From contig CAIPAT010000426.1 of assembly GCA_903863035.1 (NCBI GenBank), forward strand, positions 1-64,000: a DNA stretch of 64,000 nucleotides, read 5' to 3'. Position 1 is the stretch's first letter; the number at the start of each line of letters is the position of its first letter. Source of the stretch: an uncultured Lentisphaeria bacterium. Lineage in GTDB: Bacteria; Verrucomicrobiota; Lentisphaeria; Victivallales; Victivallaceae. Shown here one piece after another: positions 1-8,089 of the stretch. The notes under the pieces were generated by a model. That model saw only the letters and a list, made by a program, of their open reading frames with translations, was not told the DNA's origin and made no database searches. The translations under genes and the position numbers were made by a program.

Positions 1-110
1 CAAAAACTAAGCGAATGCTAAACGAAGAAGAACAGGGGGAAAGCCGTGTGAGGGAAAACCGCACGCACGGTTTGGTCGATGAGGCAGAGCCGATAAGTCG
101 CAACTCGTTG
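1..110 (+). mobile_element. 3' end of a group II intron (domain V, probable domain VI)
   Basis: Positions 41-73 fold as a group II intron domain V. A lower helix pairs 41-48 with 66-73 and contains the catalytic AGC triad at 42-44. A two-base CG bulge follows at 64-65, then a short upper helix capped by an A-rich loop around 54-58. Just downstream, 77-83 can pair with 103-109, as expected for a domain VI stem. The rest of the intron, including any reverse transcriptase, lies left of the window. The intron end falls directly at the start of the prepilin gene, so an open frame running through it from position 15 is not a real N-terminus. The exact 3' splice site cannot be fixed; an end at GAT (110-112) is possible. 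Confidence 0.8.
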
Positions 111-761
111 ATGCTTAGAGGTTTTACTTTAATCGAACTGTTGATTGTGATTGCTATTATCGCTATTTTAGCATCAATGCTGCTGCCGGCGCTCAACAAG
201 GCCAGAGTTAAAGCTAAAGAGACGTCATGCGTAAGCCAGCAAAAGCAAATCGGACTGGCGCTGACGATGTATGCCGGCGACAATCAGGGTTTTTTACCGA
301 AGGCGGCCATTCTTAATTATCCGACCCGTTTTTATGATACTCTCAAAACCGCAGGACCTTATCTGTTAGTTAAAAATAATTACGTGCTGGCTGACAGCAG
401 GAAAGTATGGAAAGACAGACTGGATTGTCCTGCACGCAATAATCTGGATATTGTCACATCCAAATTGAGTGATGTTTCCAGCTATTTTTGGTATCTGGGC
501 GCAGGCGATGGAATGACAAAGAGCAGTCCGAATCGCTTACCACCAAGATTGAAGATACAACAATTCATGTTCGGCGATACTTATGGTAATGCATGGGATT
601 ACGGTTTAACTTCACCCGGAGTAAGTGTAAAAAATCATCCTCAAGCATCCTATTGGACCAAAGTCGATGGTTCAGTCTCAAGAATTGACATCAAGATTAT
701 GACTCTCAGTGCTAAAAATTTGGGAGGAAGCTATTGGGTTCCGCAGGACTGCAGTTATTAA
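111..761 (+). CDS. type II secretion-type pseudopilin (prepilin N-terminal methylation domain, H-X9-DG tail)
   Basis: This is a 216-residue secreted or pilus-associated protein. The N-terminus [11 protein letters not shown] carries the prepilin peptidase site G|FTLIE with Glu at +5, followed by one hydrophobic helix and the LLPALNKAR segment typical of Lentisphaerota/Planctomycete pseudopilins. Near the C-terminus, a His followed by nine residues and DG ([12 protein letters not shown]) is the H-X9-DG signature of the same group. Such genes usually occur in many copies beside carbohydrate-acting genes, and a DUF4838 protein follows here. ATG 111 was chosen because upstream codons lie in the group II intron. 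The intron may have replaced a few original N-terminal codons or the native ribosome-binding site, so expression is uncertain. Confidence 0.85.
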   Translation: MLRGFTLIELLIVIAIIAILASMLLPALNKARVKAKETSCVSQQKQIGLALTMYAGDNQGFLPKAAILNYPTRFYDTLKTAGPYLLVKNNYVLADSRKVWKDRLDCPARNNLDIVTSKLSDVSSYFWYLGAGDGMTKSSPNRLPPRLKIQQFMFGDTYGNAWDYGLTSPGVSVKNHPQASYWTKVDGSVSRIDIKIMTLSAKNLGGSYWVPQDCSY

Positions 762-788
762 TTGAAACATCAAGGATTGTTTATTATT

Positions 789-3500
789 ATGCCAATTAAA
801 TATTTAATATTACTACTGTGTCTGGCTCTTATTCCGCTGACACATGCCTGGGATGTTGTACACGATGGAGTTGCGCAATCAGTAATCGTAATTCCTGAAA
901 AAGCATCAATGGTGGAAAGCTATGCTGCATCCGAATTACAATATATAGTAAAAAAGGCTTCCGGTGCAGAATTGACTGTTATGACTGCAAATCTGGCTCC
1001 GTCCGGGAAAAAACAGATTTTGCTCGGGCGCGCAGCTAATCTAAAATTAGATGACTTGCCATTAAGCGGATTTAGGGTACAAACCTCAGCGAATGCATTA
1101 TTGCTGGCCGGCCGCGACACTAATGGAGATCCGGAAAGCATGTATACTGCATCGGGAACCCTTTATGCGGTTTACCAGTGGGCGGAAGATCAACTTAAGG
1201 TGCGTTGGATTTGGCCAAGTGAACTTGGAGAAGTAATTCCGTCACAAAAAACGCTCAACACCGGGAATTATGATTTAACGGTTTCACCCAAACTGCAATT
1301 TGCCAGGGCTAATAAAATTTCCTGGCGCTGGAACCGGCGAATGATGCGTTCAGATTTATCACGCTATCTAACTTTTGCCGGAGCGTCCAGTTCTGGACAC
1401 GCCTTCATTGACTGGTACAAGCGCTATGGCAAGGAGCATCCGGAATATTTTGAAATGGACTCTTCCGGCAACCGTGCTAATGACCGTTACGCCGGAATGT
1501 GTGTGTCCAATCCTAAACTTCATCAGCAGATTGTGGACAACTGGAGCGCTTCCAAGCGGACTCAACTGGGGGTGAATGCCAAAGAGAATGATGCGCACGG
1601 CCGTTGTATGTGTGCGGAGTGTAAAGCGTGGGATGGCGAGGATTATCGCTGGCCTTCAGCATTATATTCAAAATACCGCAATGTCGGGGAGCGCTATGCT
1701 CGGTACTACAAGGCAGTGTGGGAACTTGCTTCGAAGATTAACCCGGATGCAAAGGTTGGATGCTATGCATATATGAATTACGTCTATGCTCCGCGTCAAA
1801 TCAAGCTGAACAAGAATATCGTGGTCGGGTTTGTTGACGACCTGCCGTTTCCACGTACCCGGGAATCTCAGCAAAAGGTGGATATCGAAATCGAAAACTG
1901 GGCAAAATCAGGCGCTTCATTTTTTCTTCGCCCTAATTATTTCCTGAGCAGCTATGCGATGCCGGAAATCTATTACCGCCAGTATGCGGAAGAGTTTAAG
2001 CTGGCTTACCGCAATGGAATGATCGGGCTGGATGTAGATGGACCGAATAATTCCTGGGCGACCATTGGCCCCAATTTATATGTAATGGCGCGTCTGGCAA
2101 TCAATCCGGAACAACCCGTAGATCAGATAATGGACGAATATTATCAGGTCTTTGGTAAAGCAGCCCCGGCAATAAAACAATACTTTGACTACTGGCAGGA
2201 TTATACGATGAGTCATGCGACCGAGTTCAACCGGCTCCATGAGGTTGAATCTGAACGGAAATGGTTTTTTTACGGTTATCATTACCCGACACTGGCACAC
2301 AAGTTTTTTCCCGAAAAAGTTTTTACTCCGGCGGAATTAATGCTTGAAGATGCGAAAAAACTGGCCGCCGGTGATGCCATCACAGAACAAAGAGTTAACT
2401 TTTTGCAGCAGGGATTGGAACATGCCAAACTATGCTCACAAACTTCAGCGTTGTTTGCCAATCCTAAATGTGACAACCAGCAGCGGCAGCAGGCGATTGA
2501 TAATGTGTACGCTTTCCGCAAAAACCTGATGCCGGCAGTCGCCGATACAAAATATTTTCAAAATAAGGTCAATTTGGAAGGCGCAGCCTGGAAGCTGCGC
2601 GATATTGATTTGAGCAATGCGATTCCGCTACCGGAAAAATGGTTTTCCATTGCTGATCCTAAAATGAATGGGCGTGACGCCGGATACTTTAAACCTGATT
2701 TCGAATGCAAAGACTGGACACTGCGTTCCACCTGGAGTTTTCTGGAAGATCAGAACGTAACCGGTTATCGCTATATGTGGTATCGAACAACCGTAAAGAT
2801 TCCAGCGGAACGGCAGGACTGGCGTGTCATTATCCGGCTGGGAGCGATGGATGAATCAGGCTGGTGCTGGGTTAACGGCAAGCCGGTGGGGGAGCTGCTG
2901 TTCAATGCCGGACTGGATCCAAACAGCTGGCAGACTCCGCAGGAATACGATATTACAGATGCTGTAAAATTTGACACCGACAATCAGATTACGGTTCTGA
3001 TTGAGAATCAAGTGGCCAATGGCGGCTTGTGGAAACCGTCGTATATCCGCTTTGAAAGAGCAGGCACCGGAGAAAAAATCGCTGCAGCTTTTCCCGGCAA
3101 TAAATTTTACGCCTCAAGAATTACAGAAAATGATATTAATATTCTGAAGATGGTTGGCCGTCCTGACCGTGGCGACGCCAATGCCTGGCAAACCACTATC
3201 TGTCAGCTCCCGTTTCAAAATGTAGCGAATGAAAATTTTCGTATCCAGGCAGAAATAAAGGTGGATAAGATCAATGGCGGGGAGTTCAGGGTTGTTGCTT
3301 GCGAAATCAATGCCGCCGGAAAAACTATCACCTATGACGGGATTATTGTCAAAGCCGACTGCCCCTGGAAAAACTATTCAAAGGATATGAAAATTCAAGG
3401 GAATGCGGTCAAACTGGCTATTTTCGTAATAGGAGTAAATCTCGGAAAGGATACGGTAGCTCAGGTAAAGAATGTATCCATTGAGCGTTTAAAAAAATAA
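789..3500 (+). CDS. secreted DUF4838 glycosidase-like protein
   Basis: This 903-residue exported protein starts with a signal peptide (MPIKYLILLLCLALIPLTHA). Residues about 30-140 resemble the alpha-glucuronidase/hexosaminidase-type N-terminal beta domain (SYAASELQYIVKKASG), followed by a DUF4838 catalytic-like core at about 200-480 with a Cys-rich segment (CMCAECKAWD). A jelly-roll, sugar-binding-like region (GYRYMWYRTTVKIP, WVNGKPVGE) lies at about 650-760, and another beta domain ends the protein. DUF4838 proteins are thought to act on polysaccharides, but the substrate is not known. ATG 789 was chosen over a TTG at 762 because an AAGGA lies about 12 bases upstream and the signal peptide then starts cleanly. 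It is the first of several carbohydrate-related genes on this strand. Confidence 0.8.
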   Translation: MPIKYLILLLCLALIPLTHAWDVVHDGVAQSVIVIPEKASMVESYAASELQYIVKKASGAELTVMTANLAPSGKKQILLGRAANLKLDDLPLSGFRVQTSANALLLAGRDTNGDPESMYTASGTLYAVYQWAEDQLKVRWIWPSELGEVIPSQKTLNTGNYDLTVSPKLQFARANKISWRWNRRMMRSDLSRYLTFAGASSSGHAFIDWYKRYGKEHPEYFEMDSSGNRANDRYAGMCVSNPKLHQQIVDNWSASKRTQLGVNAKENDAHGRCMCAECKAWDGEDYRWPSALYSKYRNVGERYARYYKAVWELASKINPDAKVGCYAYMNYVYAPRQIKLNKNIVVGFVDDLPFPRTRESQQKVDIEIENWAKSGASFFLRPNYFLSSYAMPEIYYRQYAEEFKLAYRNGMIGLDVDGPNNSWATIGPNLYVMARLAINPEQPVDQIMDEYYQVFGKAAPAIKQYFDYWQDYTMSHATEFNRLHEVESERKWFFYGYHYPTLAHKFFPEKVFTPAELMLEDAKKLAAGDAITEQRVNFLQQGLEHAKLCSQTSALFANPKCDNQQRQQAIDNVYAFRKNLMPAVADTKYFQNKVNLEGAAWKLRDIDLSNAIPLPEKWFSIADPKMNGRDAGYFKPDFECKDWTLRSTWSFLEDQNVTGYRYMWYRTTVKIPAERQDWRVIIRLGAMDESGWCWVNGKPVGELLFNAGLDPNSWQTPQEYDITDAVKFDTDNQITVLIENQVANGGLWKPSYIRFERAGTGEKIAAAFPGNKFYASRITENDINILKMVGRPDRGDANAWQTTICQLPFQNVANENFRIQAEIKVDKINGGEFRVVACEINAAGKTITYDGIIVKADCPWKNYSKDMKIQGNAVKLAIFVIGVNLGKDTVAQVKNVSIERLKK

Positions 3501-3653
3501 ACGCGATAAGAGTCAATGCTGATCGGCGCGCAAACCCGTTTCACATTAAACACCATATGCAGATTACATTAGAATTATAAAAAAAGATAATGGCAATGTA
3601 TTGCATTTTTTAATCTCTCAAGACAAAATATCACACAAGCAGGAATTTATCTG

Positions 3654-5120
3654 ATGAAAAATAACGGTTACGATAAGAGCAAACTACCGGAGCTGGTGTT
3701 TGAGTCACGTCCTGATTTGATTGAACTTTATAACACAACATGGCAGATGGCTTTCGACAACATCGAGTGTCCTGCGAAGCCCGGATGGCTACCGCAAATG
3801 GGCTGCATGCCGGGGTCTGGAAAAATCTGGCAGTGGGATTCATGTTTCATGGCAATATTTGCAAAATACGCGAATAACGAAATCAGCCCGATGAATAATC
3901 TGGATAATCTGTACCGGCTGCAACGTTACGACGGCTACATCAGCATGGCTTATATAATAGAACAGGAGAAAGAGGCCTACCAGGAGCGGATCAACCCGCC
4001 GCTGTATGCCTGGATCGAATGGGAATATTATTTGTTCACCGGTGATGACAGCCGCTTCGAACGCGTCTACACTGTTCTGGATAAATATTACAATTGGCTT
4101 AAAGCGAACCGGCGCCGGAATAATGGTCTTTACTGGTTTGAAGATACAGGTTCGAGCGGAATGGATAATTCACCGCGCAGTAGTTTTCAAACACCCAATT
4201 TATTGGGAAGTGATGTTTGCTTTATAGATCTTTGCTGTCAACAGGCGCTCAGCGCCCATTATCTTTCACTGATAGCGCGAAAACTCGGGAAGATAGCGGA
4301 TGAGGAGAGTTTTGCATTTGAATACATGAAATTGAACCGCCTGATCAACCACTACATGTGGTGTGAACGGAAAAGTTTTTATTATGACGTGTTTACCCGG
4401 GATATCCCCGAATTGAGACACAATTTTCTTAGCGCAAAAACCGCGGCGGCATTCTGGCCGATCCTCAGCGGTACCGCTAATGCTGAGCAGATAGACGGTA
4501 TTGTCAAGCATCTTCTGAATCCAGATGAGTTTTGGACTCAACATCCGGTTCCAACGCTGTCAATAGACGACCCTAACTATGACCCGAAGGGAGGGTACTG
4601 GCTCGGTTCCGTCTGGGCTCCGACCAATTACATGATTGCCGCCGGGCTGAAGAAAAGGGGTTGGAATTCTATTTCCAGAGATCTGACGATGAAGCATTTG
4701 GATGCCATGACCGCCGTTATGAAAAATAAGACTTTTGGCGGCATCTGGGAGTGTTATTCGCCGGAAACCCCAAGCCCGGCCACGAAAGATGAAAATGGCG
4801 GTCTGGTTCGCGACAATTTTGTGGGATGGAGCGGACTTGGTCCAATAGCAATGCTGATTGAGAATGTTCTCGGACTATCGTTTGACGCTTCGACAAATAC
4901 AGTTTCATGGGAAATTGCAGAGTCCGGTGCTCATGGAATGAAGAACCTGCATTTCAACGGACGAACCATATCATTATTATGCGGAAAGAGTTCTGATCCG
5001 GATGAACGTGAGATTCACATTGAAACGTCCGGAGAAATCAAAGTGTCGGTTACAATCGCAGGCAGAGACGAAAAGCTATCCGCATTAATAAGCACAGGCA
5101 GACAAAGCTTGCATATTTAG
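3654..5120 (+). CDS. GH63/trehalase-like (alpha/alpha)6-barrel glycoside hydrolase
   Basis: This is a 488-residue cytoplasmic enzyme without a signal peptide. Three motifs mark the GH37/GH63 mannosylglycerate-hydrolase-like fold: KIWQWDSCF near residue 62, whose Asp is the usual general acid; GSSGMDNSPR near 165; and GGYWLGSVWAPTNYM near 310. The C-terminal 80 residues look like the small beta domain common in the family. It would release sugar from an alpha-linked oligosaccharide or a glycosylglycerate. The start has an AGGAA at good distance. Lying between a secreted DUF4838 protein and an exported esterase, it may degrade imported oligosaccharides. The precise substrate is unknown. Confidence 0.8.
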   Translation: MKNNGYDKSKLPELVFESRPDLIELYNTTWQMAFDNIECPAKPGWLPQMGCMPGSGKIWQWDSCFMAIFAKYANNEISPMNNLDNLYRLQRYDGYISMAYIIEQEKEAYQERINPPLYAWIEWEYYLFTGDDSRFERVYTVLDKYYNWLKANRRRNNGLYWFEDTGSSGMDNSPRSSFQTPNLLGSDVCFIDLCCQQALSAHYLSLIARKLGKIADEESFAFEYMKLNRLINHYMWCERKSFYYDVFTRDIPELRHNFLSAKTAAAFWPILSGTANAEQIDGIVKHLLNPDEFWTQHPVPTLSIDDPNYDPKGGYWLGSVWAPTNYMIAAGLKKRGWNSISRDLTMKHLDAMTAVMKNKTFGGIWECYSPETPSPATKDENGGLVRDNFVGWSGLGPIAMLIENVLGLSFDASTNTVSWEIAESGAHGMKNLHFNGRTISLLCGKSSDPDEREIHIETSGEIKVSVTIAGRDEKLSALISTGRQSLHI

Positions 5121-5272
5121 TGGTTGAACAAAAGATAACGCCGCCAATATAGAAAATCTTCAGATAGATTTTATAGAGACGAAAATGGTGAATTTAAACC
5201 TGACAAAAACGATTAAAAGATCATTGTAAACACTTTTCTAAAACCGGTAATCTGTTATAATTGTAGGCGAAA

Positions 5273-6331
5273 ATGATAAATGCAGTTAAGGCGATATTAT
5301 TGCTTGGCGGATTGACTTCCGCGTCGTGGATCCAGGCAGGCGAAAACCGTGAAAACTTGATGACCGCAGGAGACTTACCCGTGACAAATACGGATAGATG
5401 GGCAGAGCGACGGGCACACATTATTAAAAACGTTCAGGAAGTAATCGGGCAGTTTCCCGATCAAAAAAAGACCGTTCCGCTTGATGTTAAGGTGATAGAA
5501 ACAGTTACTCTGCCCAATGTTACGCGGCAGAAAATCACATACGCCGTTGAAACCGGCGACCGCGTTCCCGCCTATCTTTTTGTTCCTAACAAACGTGACG
5601 GCAAACTTTCAGCAATGATTTGCCTGCATCAAACCTATGACAAAGGCAAAGAAGAGCCAGCCGGCATCTCAGGTAATCCCAATTTATACTATGCGCTGGA
5701 GCTGGCCGAACGCGGCTATGTAACGCTTGCCCCTGACTGCCCGCCATTCGGAGAGAATCACAGTGATGCTTACAAGCTTGGATATGAAAGCGTCACGATG
5801 AAAGCGGTTTGGAATCATAAATGCGGAGTGGATCTTCTTGCTTCACTGCCGGAAGTTAACAATGCAGAAATTGGTTCAATCGGTCACTCACATGGCGGAT
5901 TCAACTCATTAATGCTTGCATTGTTTGACCCCCGGATAAAGGTTGTAGTAACAAGTTGCGGCTTCTCTTCATTCCGTGACTACAACAAAGGGAACCTTGA
6001 AGGCTGGAGCCAGCGGCTTTATTACATGCCAAAGATTAAAACTAAATATGGCAATTCTCCCGGCAAAGTTCCTTTCGATTTTTCCGAAATTCTTGGCGCA
6101 CTTGCGCCTCGTCCTGTCTACATAAATTCGCCGCTGGGCGATAGTACGTTTGATGCCCAAAGCGTTGACCGCTGTGTCGCCAGCGCCACACCGGTGTACA
6201 AACTTTTTGGTGCAAACTCCAAAATAGTTGTGTTCCATCCACCAGGTCAGCACAACTTCCCGGTTGACGCTAGAACTGCTGCATACAAATTTATTGACAA
6301 TGCACTGAGAACTGCGAATTCACAGCCGTAA
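5273..6331 (+). CDS. exported alpha/beta hydrolase (acetyl-xylan-esterase/dienelactone-hydrolase-like)
   Basis: This 352-residue protein has a signal peptide (ATG then a hydrophobic stretch ending near SWIQAG). The fold is alpha/beta hydrolase: an oxyanion strand ICLHQT, the nucleophile elbow GHSHGG near residue 210, a probable acid in the SPLGDSTFD segment and the final His in PPGQHNFP. Enzymes of this type deacylate sugars or cleave carbohydrate esters. The genes around it are carbohydrate-related, which supports a role in side-chain removal. The gene lies 152 bp after the GH63-like gene. Substrate specificity cannot be read from sequence. Confidence 0.8.
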   Translation: MINAVKAILLLGGLTSASWIQAGENRENLMTAGDLPVTNTDRWAERRAHIIKNVQEVIGQFPDQKKTVPLDVKVIETVTLPNVTRQKITYAVETGDRVPAYLFVPNKRDGKLSAMICLHQTYDKGKEEPAGISGNPNLYYALELAERGYVTLAPDCPPFGENHSDAYKLGYESVTMKAVWNHKCGVDLLASLPEVNNAEIGSIGHSHGGFNSLMLALFDPRIKVVVTSCGFSSFRDYNKGNLEGWSQRLYYMPKIKTKYGNSPGKVPFDFSEILGALAPRPVYINSPLGDSTFDAQSVDRCVASATPVYKLFGANSKIVVFHPPGQHNFPVDARTAAYKFIDNALRTANSQP

Positions 6332-6608
6332 CTTGCTTTTGTTATTTCATATTCTCAAATATTTTATAAAATATAACCACTAACTGCCAGACGGCCGATG
6401 ACTAAGCGGTTCTCTTGCTGTATAATTGATATAATTCGTAGTAATGCTTCAATAATATTAGGATGTGGTTTTTGATTATGATTTGTTTTATCATCTATGG
6501 ATAACCAAATATAATTGAATATATACAGCTGTTCTTTTGAAAATATTTTTCAAATAAATCAATGCGCATATAATTTTGAAATTTTACCAGTAACGTGACG
6601 AGGTAATT

Positions 6609-7487
6609 ATGAAGAAATATGAAATATCGTTTTTAAGTTCAAATACAGAAGCATATCCCAAAATGATTACTGCATTGATAATTGAACCGGATAAGCTGAA
6701 CGCTCATACAGGAGCAATGTTGTTTACCCATGGATGGGGTGGAAACCGTTTTCAACATCAGGATAAAATGGAATATACTGCTGATAAATTTAACCTTGTC
6801 TGCATATCAACAGAATATCGGCAGAGTGGTTATGATTTTGATCCGGTCAAAGGATTGGGCGCATATCTGCCATATGATGCTAGCTTTTATCAGGTGTTTG
6901 ATGTTTTGAATTCGCTACGGGAAGTGCTTCATCATAGATCGGCAATAAACCGCAAAAGGCTTTTTCATTACGGAGGAAGTCAAGGAGGGCATATAGCTCT
7001 TTTAAGTTCGATGTTTGCACCTGACACATTCGCTTTTATTTACGCTTCCAGTCCGCTGGTATATCTTGATGAAAAGATAAAAAAATGGACAGGTCGTGCA
7101 TTCGCCGAGTATGAGTTGTCTGTGAGAAATGTAATTGAACATGCTGATTTGATTAAATGTCCGTTATTTATAGATCATGGTACTGCTGACAGTACAGTTT
7201 CAGTAGAACACTCAAAATTGCTTGAAAAAAAGCTAAAAGAGCTCGGCAAAGAACATATTTTTAAATATTATGAAGGCGGCGAGCATAGTCTTGAACCAGC
7301 CATCACCAAAATGGAGGCATTCAAAGCAATGGCTTCAGATCCGATTAGCGACCTGAAAAACAACCAAACAGATGATTTCGCGTCGAGAAATAAAATTGTA
7401 ATTGACTGTGGTGAGAAAATCTTAAATATCGACTGGAACAAAACCCCGGAATCAACCACCCTTTTTGAATGGAATACAATAATTTAA
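6609..7487 (+). CDS. alpha/beta hydrolase, cytoplasmic
   Basis: This 292-residue alpha/beta hydrolase has a full triad: an oxyanion segment HGWGGNR, nucleophile elbow GGSQGG near residue 122, acid in HGTADSTV near 185 and His in GGEHSLEP near 223. No signal peptide is visible. The fold resembles prolyl-oligopeptidase-like and acyl-sugar esterases. A GAGGTAAT box precedes the ATG. Its last 392 bp (7090-7481) are duplicated without indels at 10759-11150, where only the acid and His part remains. The long A+T-rich stretch upstream holds no other gene. Confidence 0.8.
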   Translation: MKKYEISFLSSNTEAYPKMITALIIEPDKLNAHTGAMLFTHGWGGNRFQHQDKMEYTADKFNLVCISTEYRQSGYDFDPVKGLGAYLPYDASFYQVFDVLNSLREVLHHRSAINRKRLFHYGGSQGGHIALLSSMFAPDTFAFIYASSPLVYLDEKIKKWTGRAFAEYELSVRNVIEHADLIKCPLFIDHGTADSTVSVEHSKLLEKKLKELGKEHIFKYYEGGEHSLEPAITKMEAFKAMASDPISDLKNNQTDDFASRNKIVIDCGEKILNIDWNKTPESTTLFEWNTII

Positions 7488-7720
7488 TTACGGACTAACC
7501 GCCAATTACAAACCTCAAATTTTATGGTTATAATCCACGTTATCGCGGACGCGATTAGGATAGAGCAAGACAAGGACTTACACGTGACTGATTGAATTTA
7601 ACAATACCCCGTCAATGACCAGATGCTAAATACCGGGTAACTGTTGGCAAAGCAGCAAATGTCATAATTATTGAGATCAAAAAAATTTTCGGTCTTTTTT
7701 TTGTTTTCACATTTTTAGTA

Positions 7721-7748
7721 TTGACAAAACGGCAAAATCAACTATAAT
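7721..7748 (+). promoter_or_regulatory. sigma-70-type promoter upstream of the symporter gene
   Basis: The sequence shows TTGACA at 7721-7726, a 16-base spacer and TATAAT at 7743-7748, both boxes perfect. The next gene downstream is the symporter at 8090, giving a leader of roughly 335 bases. Assignment to that gene is inferred from position. Confidence 0.65.
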
Positions 7749-7880
7749 AATAACAAGGTAACTACTTTACATGGATTTTTTTCACCACTAACCGGCTCTG
7801 ACAAAACACTAACAAATACATTGCGATAAAACAATTTAGTATTGCTAACATTTTCTACAGCAATCTTAGTTAGTGATATT

Positions 7881-7919
7881 TAGTGGCGCAGTATATAAAT
7901 TTGTTCAATGCATGGCACC
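7881..7919 (+). repeat. 39-bp direct repeat, left copy
   Basis: It matches 10180-10218 at 35 of 39 positions, ending in the same AATGCATGGCACC. The two copies bracket the symporter gene in the same orientation, about 2.3 kb apart. Confidence 0.7.
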
Positions 7920-8089
7920 GAACAGGGTTAGCATAAATTATTAACAGGGAAAAACACAAAGAGAAAATTATAAAATTTAAAGAATGGTCAATGGTGATTA
8001 TTGACCATTATTCAGAACTGACTTGATTAACAGATTACAATAAAAGTTCTTGATAATCAATAACTCGATACTCTAAAATAAGGAATAAA

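Larger units (their letters stand above)
7488..8089 (+). other. 602-bp intergenic region with promoter and direct repeat
   Basis: No convincing gene is present. It contains a near-consensus sigma-70 promoter at 7721-7748, one copy of a 39-bp repeat at 7881-7919 that recurs after the transporter, and several short TTAGTG/CACTAA motifs in both orientations (about 7788-7815 and 7866-7885). The implied leader of the transporter mRNA is more than 300 bases. No known riboswitch was recognised in it. Confidence 0.6.

Noticed and set aside
15-110. Frame open from 15 upstream of the prepilin
   Set aside because: It runs through group II intron domain V, so it is intron sequence and not a protein N-terminus.
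7910-7930. Possible sigma-54 promoter, TGGCAC in the 39-bp repeats
   Set aside because: The required -12 TTGC element at the right spacing is absent in both copies.
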